Part shown: positions 23,752-34,096 of the stretch, piece by piece
Layout: every line of letters starts with the position of its first letter
Numbering within the stretch: position 1 is the first letter of the stretch
From: Zhengitettix transpicula
Lineage: Eukaryota > Arthropoda > Insecta > Orthoptera > Tetrigidae
Direction of reading: 5' to 3'
DNA length: 64,000 bases
NCBI GenBank assembly: GCA_037074705.1
Contig: CM073596.1
Span: 20,046,501 to 20,110,500 of the forward strand
Notes under the pieces: generated by a model
What the model saw: the letters and a program-made list of their open reading frames with translations, nothing else
Databases searched by the model: none
Told to the model about the DNA's origin: nothing
Translations under genes and position numbers: made by a program

Positions 23752-23780
23752 CTGAAGATGTTACAAATAAGTAAAGAAAC
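23752..23780 (+). other. Hammerhead-ribozyme-like core motif
   Basis: CTGAAGA (23752-23758) and GAAAC (23776-23780) are separated by 17 bases that can form a short TTAC/GTAA stem. CTGANGA-stem-GAAAC is the hammerhead core, and such motifs are known in the terminal repeats of Penelope-like elements. Stems I and III and the cleavage site are not established, so this is only a candidate. Confidence 0.25.
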
Positions 23781-24549
23781 GTTGTTTTAATTAAAAATTT
23801 TATTTTTAATAAATATTTTTTGCATTAAAAAATGAAAATAATCGTTTAATATATCTAACTTAATAATACAGTTCAGTTCATAACTCCTGATTGATCATTC
23901 ATTTATGTATGAGACATTGAAAAGAATTGTTTTTATTAAAATGAAATTATTTAACTATACCTTGTCATAATGAAATTAGAAGTAAGCTTTGAAATATTAT
24001 AGTTGAGTTTAAACGTTTCCTTCACTGTTTTGTAATTTATGCACATCTGAAGTTAGAAGAGAATTTACGTCAGCGTCAGAATTTCCCACTTGATTGAATG
24101 TGAGGAAGCCATCCATTTACTTTGACAAGCATGACGCGTTAATCTTCCTCTACGTGTCTCCACAATAAACCGACTATTTAATGCGCCAAGCTTAGGATCA
24201 CTACCTGCGTGATGCCAGGGGGTTGTACAGAACTGACGGAGTGAATTAAGCCAGCGCCATTAAAGTAAATTCAAGCCTTCACATTCAATATTGTAGTGGA
24301 AATCCCTTAGTGAATTGAAGGGTTTTTGGTTGCAGAAAGTAGGCTACTCCACTTTAGAACGTTCTCATATCAGATTAGGTGAAATCCATTGATAAAAAAT
24401 GGAGTTCCGATATAAGTTTTCTATTGCCAGAGCGGTCACGCTCCCAGGAGGAGGAGTGAGGAGTTGATTTTTGTATTATTGGATGTCTCCCTTCGAGACG
24501 AACAAATTTAATTCTCTACTATTTTTGATTCAATGGGAAGTTTTCGACA
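23781..24549. other. Spacer, GC-richer at 24060-24330
   Basis: AT-rich except for a more balanced stretch at 24060-24330 that looks single copy. No gene is recognised. Confidence 0.35.
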
Positions 24550-24860
24550 CATTTAAATGCCTTAAAACAAATACACTAGCATGGAATGTCAGTTGCGCGG
24601 TAGGAGAAGGGAGAATATGGAGGGGAGTATTGTCAAGCGGGAACTCCTCTTGGAGCAACGCTACTATCATTCTTGAAAACAAAGAGTTGGTGTGGTAGAA
24701 AGACCTTGCAGCTGTCTGGATATCAGAATTTAATGAATGAATTTTTTGGCGTTCACCATATCCTGAACTGATCACAATATATTTCCGTGCGTCAATGTCG
24801 TCCGAATATTTTTTCCAGTTCCAAGTTTTGGTACCAACGGTTCCTGTTAAAGTGAGACTT
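24550..24860 (-). repeat. Dispersed repeat R4, copy b
   Basis: Contains the R4 core (GGAGGGGAGTATTGTC, 24618-24633) followed by GCAACGCTACTATCATTCTT. The reverse frame at 24530-24775 includes RMIVALLQ and LDNTPLHILPSPTAQ, related to copies a and c. The right flank (ACAATATATTTCC, GTCAATGT) also matches copy c. Confidence 0.72.
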
Positions 24861-25714
24861 TAAGATCCATATGGTATTAAACGATTGGCGAACATATTTT
24901 AATCCGTTAAAAAACTAGTTATATTAACCTGAACGGATTTACTTTTGTAATAAAACGCTTTATCTTATACTAAAATAAATAATAGTCTCAGACTGTTGCC
25001 TGTTGCAAAAAAATTGAGACTTTCATGATTGCAAATTCAACTTCGTTGTTTAGCACCTGTAATTAACTGAGAAAGGTTTATGAGCCCAAAGTGACTTATA
25101 TTTCACGATTCTGGTAAGAAAGAGAGCAGTCATCCATACAGATATATAATAATTATAAATAATAAAAATTATTTTCTGGTCAGAGAACTTGCACATTAAG
25201 AGCAACCAGGAGAAAGAAAATAAGATGAATATATTCAACGAAATCTGGTCCTGAAATTACACGTTTCACCTTAAAAACAATTATTGAAGACGAATATAGC
25301 AAGTTTCGAAACCTCCGTCGACTACACAATTAAATAAACGTTTTAAAAAAGTGTTTTACTGATGTTGAGTGATTATATCAGACGTTACGAAATAAATCAA
25401 TTATTTTGGTCATGAAAATATATTTCTGCTTTAACTCACTTCTTCCTATTTGAAATCAAATACTTTCTTATTTTCTTCAAATATTTGATACGCCAAGTGA
25501 TTCTTATTCAGTTGAAATAGTGTATTTGAAATTTCTGTAAAGTTACTTTACTTTGCTGTCAAAATAGGATCAAATCTGCCATTAATACAGAAAATCAAAT
25601 TTTTGTTAATTCTATACATGTCCAATGGTCTTTTACTTGTTATTTATTAAAAATTACTGAAACATATCTCGTTTTTTTTGTCCAAGAATTATGAATCAAA
25701 ATTCACCTTATAAC
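24861..25714. other. AT-rich spacer
   Basis: No recognisable feature. Confidence 0.45.
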
Positions 25715-25985
25715 GAATTAACAGCAAGGCTACAGTGAATATTCTGTAAGGTTTCAATACAAACATTCTGAATTTTTTCTTCTGTTAACTGACCAGTCAA
25801 ATTTCAGTATCAAGTCACCCTCCAAGATGGCAGAAACTGTCTTAGCATTTGATTGGAGAATAATTTATTAATCGCATCCTCCTCCCAGTTTCCTGTAACC
25901 AATCAAAATCCACTATTAAGTTTTAAAATCCACGCAAGGTGTCAGATTTAGTTGTTTGGAGGATTAATTCCTTATTGAATTGAAG
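25715..25985 (+). repeat. Dispersed repeat R5, copy 1
   Basis: It matches 32670-32965 in the same orientation. Shared landmarks are TACAGTGAATAT, AGTATCAAGT, CCCTCCAAGAT, CCAATCAAAATCCACTA and CGCAAGGTGTCAGA. The parent element is unrecognised. Several CCAAT/ATTGG motifs are conserved. Confidence 0.8.
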
Positions 25986-26339
25986 AATTTCTGTCTGTGG
26001 AAAGTAACTTGTTTGACTTACAATTGTTAAGGACGGTTCATTAATTAACTACCATTTGAAATCACGGTGACGTCAGCAGTCATAAAACATTTTTCTCAGC
26101 TGATTTGGATCCTGTTAATTAATTAAAGTATATTTAAATACTATTTTTGGTTCAGAAACAAATAAAATATTCATATTTTGACGTTTTAAGCTTCCCTTAA
26201 TTCGAAACATGGAATTCTAGGGTTGCGTCAATTCAAATTCTGATCGAGATGTGAAATAATTCAGAATACCGAATGTGGGGTGATAAACGAATAAAACTGA
26301 ATCTTTCCCCACCAGAATAGGAATTTCAGTATACGCTCG
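25986..26339. other. AT-rich spacer
   Basis: No recognisable feature. Confidence 0.4.
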
Positions 26340-26840
26340 CAAATAAAACACCGGCGTGTACTCGCATAGTTTACGCTGATGCGTCAACGCCGACGTGCCT
26401 ATAAAGGTCGAGAACGACGCGACCGAGGCTTTGCCTTTACGACCCTGGACAGAAACTCTTGGTCGCGTCTGCGTGTGGGAACCCAATTAATTACCGAGTT
26501 GTCCCACGCGGCCTCGCACCTGTAATGCTGTTTTATTGCGGCTGTAAATACTCATTAATGACGTGGAGGGGAGGCATTTTTATAAACCCCCTCAGAGTTC
26601 CGCCCTTAAAATAGACGGTTAAATCGGGACCATTCATCCACCATAGGCCACGCGAGGCACGAGCTGTAAAGTTGATATTATCATTAATTACATAATCAGC
26701 TTACGTTATTATCATAGGGGCATCTGTATGAACTGCATGTTTGTTAACATTATCGAGGAGAATTATCAACGCTACACACATTGTCCTCCCTGCAACCTCG
26801 TGCAGTAGTTTGGCGGAAAACTCAAACAAAACCAGTCAGG
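26340..26840. other. GC-richer island with clustered TAAT motifs
   Basis: The least AT-rich long stretch of this part of the window. The left half (26340-26520) is CpG-rich. The right half (26520-26760) has many homeodomain-type TAAT/ATTA cores, for example CTCATTAATGACGTG and ATCATTAATTACATAATCAG. A reverse frame of 89 codons (26217-26486) shows no domain. It is not repeated in the window. The pattern resembles developmental enhancers, but this is inference from composition only. Confidence 0.4.
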
Positions 26841-27036
26841 AGATAATATTCCAACATAACAAATACCATACATAATTGGGATCAAATAAAATGATAATAT
26901 ATCCTGTGAAAGAAAATTTTTCAGAATAAAACATTTTAGCTTTTTATTTTCTTTCCTTAAAATACTTAATTATCTTGTATAATTAACAGCGATTATTAAT
27001 TAGTTCAGTGAGGTGAGCTACTTACGAAGAGAGGTT

Positions 27037-27545
27037 TCAAAATTTCATAATATTTTACAGAATATCTGAGATAATTGTTAAATCCTAATAATTAATTATT
27101 AAATTGTTCAAAATTTCAGAACAATTTACACAATATCTGAGATAATTGTTAAATCCTAATAATTAATTATTAAATTGTTCAAAATTTCAGTACAATTTAC
27201 ACAATATCTGAGATAATTGTTAAACCCTAATAATTATTAATTATTAAATTGTTCAACATTTCAGAACAATTTACACAATATCTGAGATAATTGTTAAACC
27301 CTAATAATTATTAATTATTAAATTAATCAAAATTTCAGAACAATTTACACAATATCTGAAATAATTGATAAATCCTAATAAATATTACTTATTAAATTGT
27401 TCCAAATTTCAGAACAATTTACATAATATCTGAGATAATTGTTAAACCCTAATAATTATTAATTATTAAATTGTTCAAAATTTCAGAAGAATTTACTCAA
27501 TATTAGAGATAATTGTTAAATCCTTATAATTATTAATTATTGAAG
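27037..27545 (+). repeat. Minisatellite array, 7 units of 71-74 bp
   Basis: The block AATATCTGAGATAATTGTTA begins at 27061, 27132, 27203, 27277, 27351, 27425 and 27499 (with changes in some units). The spacing is 71, 71 and then 74 bp because the AATAATTA segment is extended by a trinucleotide in later units. The units are AT-rich and closely similar. Confidence 0.95.
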
Positions 27546-27589
27546 ATATTAAATCGTCTGTGATGGATGAAACCTAATTAGATAAACAA

Positions 27590-27690
27590 GTAGCCAATTA
27601 AGACAAATTTAAGTGATAAATAAAAACGTTGTGTGGTTTCTTATTTTACCGACTCCTTCTGTCTATTATTTAATAATAGTTACTTCTGTT
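27590..27690 (+). repeat. Penelope-type terminal repeat fragment (5' side)
   Basis: AACGTTGTGTGGTTTC (27628-27643) and the following TTATTTTACC match the terminal sequence of the Penelope fragment at 33120-33345 (reverse). A copy upstream of the coding part is expected because Penelope-like elements often carry tandem terminal repeats. Confidence 0.55.
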
Positions 27691-28722
27691 AGTCATTTAT
27701 AAAAATGCCAACGTGATGTCGCAGTCACAGTTAGCGTAGTTCAGTGAATTTTTCCCAATGCCGATTTTATCTCATATGAAATTGGTTAGTGTGGACCGTA
27801 AATGGAACAATATTTTAAAGTCGTATTCTAAATCGTCAAACTTTCCTGGTATTTTTCTAATTTTTCTTGATTTAAAAACTAACGACTATATTAATACGAT
27901 AAAAAAAACCTGTTTTTGTGCTTGTCTTGGAGATACAGAGGAATTTGTGCATTCGCTTGTAGTCGTATGATTCGTTTCCAATAAACCACTTGGAGCACTT
28001 AATCGTCCACGAGCTTGCCTACGGAGTGCTGTCATTGAGTGGCCATATCGTCGGGCATTTTGTTGCAAGTAGTTAACGTCACTTTGTCAAGATTCCCGGA
28101 GAAGCTTCATTGACTGCTACGTGAGTGAAGCCGTGTTTTTCTTGGCAATCGGCCCGGAAGTTTCAGCGTCGAGGTCATCTCAACCAAGGCAGATGTCTGG
28201 CTGGGAGGATCAGCTTTAATCCACAGAATTTCATGAGGGTAATAAAATTAAGTTCAAGCCTTAAAGACGGCTGAGAACCAGGATACCCGTCGCTCAATCG
28301 AACCAAAGCGTTCAAGAGATTGCAAAAGAGAAGAAACTTTTTTCAGCTGCCGTTTTGAAATTAAGAGAATATTTATTAATCTTAATGTGTACCCTTTCTG
28401 ATTTATAGGTTTGTAATTTCTATATTTGTCTAATATTTTGTAATTAACCCAGTTGAAGGTATGAAGGACGTCTAAAATTACTCGTAAAAACAGATAATTT
28501 TATAAATTTAAGGTAAAATAGTCTCAAAAAGTTAAAATATTCCAGTAAATTAACCCTACAACGGGGACCAAATTTTGATTGAAAATGTCATCTATATACC
28601 AAACTACAGAATTATTTAGATTAATGCATCCAGGTTTAGTTTGTAAGCTCTTTGCCCAAGTATAAATTAAGCGAAAAATTTCTGAAATATTTATTTTTAT
28701 CATCCCAACTTACAATTAACTC
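27691..28722. other. Probable Penelope 5' region, decayed
   Basis: This lies between the terminal repeat fragment and the recognisable coding part. No reverse transcriptase motif can be read here. A GC-richer stretch at 27990-28340 is unassigned. It may be a deleted 5' half of the element or unrelated DNA. Confidence 0.3.
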
Positions 28723-29460
28723 ATGAATTTGAATTTAACCATTCTCTTAATTTCCTTTAGTGTCACTGTATCCATTTCCAATACTTCCATTCTCACCGAT
28801 TGGTTCAGAAAACCTACATACTCGGGACGTGTTCTCAATTATCTTTCGGATCATCCTCCAAACCAAAAGAGAGCTATGTTATACAATCTTGTAGACAGAG
28901 CTACATTACTCTATAACTCCAAGTTCCATCAACACGACTTAAATGTCCGAAACATTTCAATCTCCCTTTAAATTTTATTATTAAACACACAAACAGCAGA
29001 CTGAACAAAATCCAACATCCTACTGTCATTCTTCCCCAAACATCTCAAGCTTTCTCGTACTCCCTTATTACAAATTTCTACATCACAAATTTATCCAAAT
29101 ATTCTAAGAATATCAAATATCCATCATTTATAGGTCCACTAATACCCTTTCCTACAAAATCACTTGCTCTAATTGTAATTCCTGCTACATAGGGCAAACA
29201 AAACGTTCCCTTAATACACGTATCAAGGGACATGTCTAATATCGAAGTTCCCATTGATAAACAATCTGTAGCATCCAAACATATCATCAATTCAAAACAT
29301 ACATTTCATTGGGAAAATGCTAATATTTTAGACATCAACACCAGGTACATTTCCAGACTCATTTCAGAGATGCTTCACATTAAATCAAACATCACAGCTA
29401 TTAATGTACAAACAGACACCATTAAACTCAATAACTGCTATGATCCCTTATTATCTTTTT
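28723..29460 (+). pseudogene. Penelope-like element, RT C-terminus and GIY-YIG endonuclease (broken)
   Basis: The first frame (28723-28971) carries WFRKPTYSGRVLNYLSDHP and YNLVDRATLL, the signature just downstream of the reverse transcriptase core in Penelope-like elements. A second frame (about 29165-29236) gives CSNCNSCYIGQTKRSLNTRI, the start of the GIY-YIG nuclease domain that nicks target DNA. A third frame (29232-29531) gives SEMLHIK, typical of the domain end. Three frames and several stops separate these parts, so the element is dead. The core RT motifs, including the YADD-type catalytic site, are missing. Known: Penelope-like elements pair RT with GIY-YIG in many animals. Seen: order and motifs. 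Confidence 0.88.
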
Positions 29461-29640
29461 TGTCGTTGTTCCCTAATCGTCACGCCAACCCTTCGGCTCT
29501 CCCGTTGTCGTTGCGTTTCCGTCGCTTTTGAGTTTTGTCAACTGACAAGTGCAGTTGTGTCGCTCCAGGCTCCTCTAAGCACTTGACGAACGGTATAAGG
29601 ATCCCAGAAACTTGTGTGAATTGGCTATATTTCGTATTCA
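29456..29640 (+). repeat. Penelope-type 3' terminal repeat
   Basis: Directly downstream of the coding remnant. It matches the reverse complement of 33170-33345 (shared TTTTGAGT, GTTGTCAACTGAC, AGGCTC, CCCAGAAAC). It contains TTGACGA (29583-29589) and GAAAC (29607-29611), a degenerate hammerhead-like core with a potential CGG/CCA-type stem. Confidence 0.7.
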
Positions 29641-30063
29641 TTCTTTATATTTATCTTATTCGTCTCAGAAAGGCAATAATAATTTGAAAAACAAAATTTT
29701 ATTTCAACGTAAAACTTGGTTTCACGATTCGTAACAGTCGCTCTCAAAATTAGTCCTAAGTCAAATATTAGTGACTTCGAAAACTATATAAAAAAAGAGT
29801 AGAGAATGTATAAAAGTTTCGCGGGATTCTAAAGCAATATTTCTAGATGACGATGGTAGTGAACGTCATAGAAACGTCACGAATACAATTGTTTCCTCCG
29901 TTAGAAGCCCCAGAAGGCTATATGAATTATAAAAAAAATAATACATTTCATAAGACCTTAACGAAACAGACCTAAAAATAATGGATGGACATGAATCGTT
30001 CTGTTATTTGTAGTTTTATTATTCGTTAAGAAAATTATTTCCAGGCATTTAGTACTTGTTTAA
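29641..30063. other. AT-rich spacer
   Basis: No recognisable feature. Confidence 0.4.
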
Positions 30064-30899
30064 TCTTATAAATAAAAATGAATATGTGTGTGTTTGTATA
30101 TATGTATGTATGTATATATGTTTATTTGTTCCGCATAAAAATCTACACCTGTGGAGCAAATTTAACCAAATTTCGTACACGTGTTATTTGCGACCAGGAA
30201 ACACACACTGTTGGGGTGAGACAAGTCTACAACCCCCAGGAGCGGGGGTGGAAAATTTCATTCATTCCAAAACGGCCGATATTAGAGCCGGATAAATATT
30301 TTTCCGTGTCAAAGAGATTCATAGTGTTTGTGGGGGTGGAGGGCCGATACAAGAAAATAACTTGAATATAACCCAGACTAGAATCAAACCTAAAGTTATG
30401 GATAACGCTGAATTTAATTATGACATTCAACTAGCAATTAACCTCCCATGGGCGGAGGTGGAAATTGTGAAACATGTTAATCTGCCGATTTTTGTGACGA
30501 CTAAATATTTTTCGGGATCAATGAGATTGATCAAATTTCTCTACGTGTTCTCTGAGTATATATTTTCTACCACTTTCGAGCTTAGCAGTAGAGAGCCCTT
30601 AGGGGTGGGAATGGAATAGCGCTACAATAAAATAATGCGAATATAACCGAGATTGGAGTCAAATCCAAATGCTTAGTCACAGTGTAATTTATCTCAAATT
30701 TAAATATTGATACATTATGTGACATATTGGTATATTATGAGTGGAGATATCGTCTTCTAATGTAACAATTTATATGTTTAATAAATTTACGGTTTTACGG
30801 TTACACACCAGCTTCAGATTTCTCGATGCTGATGTTTCTGCTGGTCGCTGTTTTCTACCGTCGTCTTCAGCCTGTGTGGCGCTGCGGCACGTGTGCGAG

Positions 30900-30933
30900 G
30901 TATATATAGTCGGACATGCTGCGACCTGATTGG
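30900..30933 (-). promoter_or_regulatory. Left outward promoter-like block
   Basis: ATTGG (30929-30933; CCAAT on the reverse strand) and TATATATA (30901-30908) are spaced as in a core RNA polymerase II promoter directed leftward. It mirrors the block at 31015-31048. Confidence 0.45.
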
Positions 30934-31014
30934 CCGTTGAGGATCGCCTGACCACAGCGTCAAGGACACATGTTTTTCCATGCCGCGTAGGAAATGTCAG
31001 GCGATCCTCAACGG

Positions 31015-31048
31015 CCAATCAGTTCGAAGCACGTCCGAGACTATATAA
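31015..31048 (+). promoter_or_regulatory. Right outward promoter-like block
   Basis: CCAAT (31015-31019) and TATATAA (31042-31048) lie 22 bp apart and are directed rightward. No gene is seen downstream within the Helitron. Confidence 0.45.
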
Positions 31049-31799
31049 ACCTCGCACACGCCACGCAGCGCCACACAGGCTGAAGACAGCGGTACAGAAC
31101 AACGACCGGCACAAACGTCAACATCAAGAAATCTGAAACGGTGCGTAACCGTGAAAAAATTAGTTAATAATTTACACCTGGATAGCTGTCTTTCTTCTTT
31201 AAATTATTTCCGTTGTGAGAGTCTGTGCGTTATTTAGGAAGTAAAATTTATCAGTGTTTTTATTTAAGATGCATATCTTTAAAATGAGAACAAGAAATGC
31301 ACGTTAATATTGGGAACTGGGCGAAAATTGCATTACACACCTACTTTTTCTTCTTCATATTATAGAAAGCCATTTAATTGTGTTTATGGGAATTTATATG
31401 AAAACTTATGGAACGAATAAAAAAATGATTGACTATCATTTTACATTTGTAATTATTGTAAGTATAGTAATTATTGATTTAAAAAAATAATTACGGAATA
31501 CGAAGAAGATGAATATGGGAACGCCAAAACCATTCCGCTTAAAAAAATTGATTTGCAGAAAAATAAATAAAATTAAACATATAGTTTTTAATTTAAATAA
31601 AAATTAATTATTTAATTTCTAAAATTACTAAATTAAGTACCACATTATTAATTTAATTTAGTGAATTTTTAAACAATGCAACCTGGCCGATAACACATTT
31701 AGGGATAGAGGTCGAGTTGCATTACATAAAAATAACGAAAAAAATGGGAGGGGGGTTATGGATAAATGACATCTCGGGCAACGCCGGGCACTCAGCTAG

Positions 31800-32669
31800 T
31801 GTAAAATAAAAATAATCTCGCAGGTAAACATACGTTGAAACAAGGAAGTGGATGTATTGACAGTGACTTGATCTTTTTAAGGAAAGGAATATATTCGGAA
31901 TTGTGACTTGTTAACGTCCCGACAGGTTTTTATCGAAAATCTATTATTAAACCTGGTAGAACTTCGATTTTCATTTTCTTTCCGGTAGTACCCGAGCTCC
32001 ACCTCAAGTCGAATGAGAAAAAGAGGACGGAATGGCGCTGAAAAATTCTGGCATTAGAGAGACCGTGCAGTAACAAAGGGCCTCCCCGCACCAGGGAAGC
32101 AGGTGGAAACAAATAGAAGGATGAAAGGTTACAAAAAAAAAGAGTACGCAGATGTTAGGGGACGAGAAAAGCTCCGCACTTTGTCACTGCTCAGGGGGCT
32201 CTTGCTCTACAACGTCCATGTCACTTAAATAAATCCCAATATTGATTGTCCTTGCCAATCGATATTTTGCTTCTGTGAATTGTTATTAGTTATTAGTTAA
32301 TCGAAACCCGTATATTAGCAACGCCACTGTAAGATAATGATCAATTATATTTTTTAACACTTGACATTTTTATTATGGAATATCAATCAATTTGACTGTT
32401 ATTGTTTACGTATTAATATCCCTTAACTCCAACAGTGAAATTTTATTAAGACAATATTTATAAAATCCTCAATTCACCCTTTCGAATATAAAACCTTTCA
32501 CCGAAACAAGGAACTGAATACGACATATTAATTTACTGATATTTTTACTGGCCAATCAGAGTTCAGTATTACGTATATATCCGCCCCAATGTGCATGTCT
32601 TTTCATATTATAGAAAAGGATGATTTATATGAGCCTTCCACATTTTTCTCTGCAACCAAGTTAAGGTAT
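31800..32669. other. Spacer
   Basis: AT-rich with a slightly GC-richer stretch at 31960-32220. No gene or repeat is recognised, apart from a CCAATCAGAGTT motif near 32554 that recurs in altered form at the R5 end. Confidence 0.35.
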
Positions 32670-32965
32670 ATAGGACAAACAGAAAGGTTACAGTGAATAT
32701 GTGGTTAGGTTACAATGCCGATTATAGATTATCTCTTCCGTTAAGTGACGAATCAAATTTAAGTATCAAGTACCCTCCAAGATCGTCGAGACTGTCGTAG
32801 AATTTTATTGGAAAAATATTGATTATTCGTATCCGCCTCCCATTTTCCAGTACCCAATCAAAATCCACTACAAAGTTTAAGACTACACGCAAGGTGTCAG
32901 AATGATTTGATTGGAGGGTTAGTTTCTATCCCTGTTTATTGACCAATCAGGATTGCGTAGTTAAT
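32670..32965 (+). repeat. Dispersed repeat R5, copy 2
   Basis: The same repeat as 25715-25985. It shares CCCTCCAAGAT, CCAATCAAAATCCACTA and CGCAAGGTGTCAGA and extends through GACCAATCAGGATTGC. Confidence 0.8.
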
Positions 32966-33119
32966 TTAACTGGCGGTCGTATATATGGTTGTAAGATTAT
33001 TTATTATTCAAAATTGTTCTGAAACGACTATAATGAAGAATGTTCTTTAACTCGATGGTGGATGCAAGTTGATCGGTCAGTCCAGGAATGCCCAATTATT
33101 AAAATGAACTATTTACATC

Positions 33120-33345
33120 TGATAGAAAATAATGAATAAGAAAGATAGCCAATACAGACAAAAAAAAGGGTAATATAAAAACCACACAACGTTTCTGGGA
33201 GCCTTGTGCCATTCGTCAGGTGCTAAGAAGAGCCTAGAGAAACACAACTACACTGGTCAGTTGACAACACTCAAAAGCGACGAAAACGCAACAATAGGAG
33301 AGCCGAAGGGGTTGCCTAACAATAAGGGAGCAACGACAAATGGAA
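33120..33345 (-). mobile_element. Penelope-type terminal repeat fragment
   Basis: The reverse complement matches the 3' end of the Penelope-like element at 29456-29620 and the fragment at 27628. On the reverse strand it holds CTGACGA (33213-33219) and GAAAC (33191-33195), separated by 17 bases with TGG/CCA at the two ends of the intervening segment: a hammerhead-like core with one extra base after CTGACGA. No coding sequence is retained. Confidence 0.75.
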
Positions 33346-33354
33346 AACAGAAGG

Positions 33355-33410
33355 TTTAACGTTGCCCCTATGTGGATTACCCTCATGTAACCTATTACCC
33401 TAAAAAAAAA
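33355..33410 (-). repeat. Dispersed repeat R3, 5'-end fragment
   Basis: The reverse complement matches the start of R3 (GGTTACATGAGGGTAATCCA). Only the first 50 or so bases are present. Confidence 0.65.
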
Positions 33411-34096
33411 TTACTTGGTGGTGGAGGCAAGGAGTGAAACTTTTCGGTCAGGAAAACAAGCAGCCTCATTTTTAGTCCAATCCGATAATTTTAAGATAAG
33501 GAAGAAACATTTTGAAATTATGTTTTTATGAATTGGTTTATTAAATTTTCTATTACTCATGGCCAATTTATTTATTGAAAAGTTTTATTCTTGTTCGGTT
33601 ACAAAGGCATGAGTTGTTGTCTTATTTATTATTATTATTAGGCGAAGCTGTAATCTATTCAAATCTTGTAGAACAAAGTTTCCTTGGACATTCTTTCTAA
33701 AATCACACAGCCGCAGGCTAATCCGATTATGTAAATAAGGTAGTGGAGGTATCACAGATGCAAAGCTAGTGTTGGGCTCGAGTATTAATATAGGAAGTAT
33801 GTACAAGAGAGAATTTTTTAAAAAACATTATTTTAAATATCGTTGTAACAGTTCCTCCGGATTGTTCCTGAAAAATATTTTTTGTTTCTTGCTTTCGTTT
33901 ACTACGAATAATTATTTATTCCTTTCACATATACGATTCATATTTGAAACGATTAAGTCGTAACTACTGGAAATTAGAAACCAAGTTTTAAAGAATAATT
34001 TTATATCTAAAAATTAACTATCCCTTCAAACGTTCCTTAGTTTCATACTATTTATCTTTTATTATTTAATAATTTAATTCCTTCCATTTTTAAAAA
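33411..34096. other. AT-rich spacer
   Basis: No recognisable feature. Confidence 0.4.

Larger units (their letters stand above)
30795..31155. repeat. Foldback: inverted repeat of about 160-bp arms with a 43-bp loop
   Basis: Arms at 30795-30952 and 30996-31155 are complementary with scattered mismatches. The best stretch (TTGGCCGTTGAGGATCGCCT against its complement) is perfect. Each arm carries a CCAAT box and a TATA box directed outward. Each outer part has CTGAAGA, followed in the left arm by GAAAC, reminiscent of Penelope terminal repeats. This may therefore be two such terminal repeats joined head-to-head. The composition is far GC-richer than the host Helitron, so it looks like a nested insertion. 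Confidence 0.88.
30064..31799 (+). mobile_element. Helitron-like non-autonomous element, family H2, copy 1
   Basis: It begins TCTTATAAATAAAAATG (30064), preceded by A, and ends GGGCAACGCCGGGCACTC (31777-31794) plus AGCTAG, followed by T: the TC...CTAG ends and A/T insertion site of Helitrons. The 5' third matches the second H2 copy at 62556 (ACCAAATTTCGTACACGTGT, GACCAGGAAACA). It shares the terminal GC-rich segment with family H1. There is no Rep/helicase gene. A GT/TA-rich microsatellite-like stretch follows the start (30083-30125). A palindromic foldback element is nested at 30795-31155. Confidence 0.75.

Noticed and set aside
29078..29290. Reverse frame of 70 codons
   Set aside because: Antisense shadow of the Penelope-like GIY-YIG remnant.
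30770..31136. Two frames on opposite strands with the same start MAVEDRL
   Set aside because: They are mirror images created by the foldback palindrome, not two genes.
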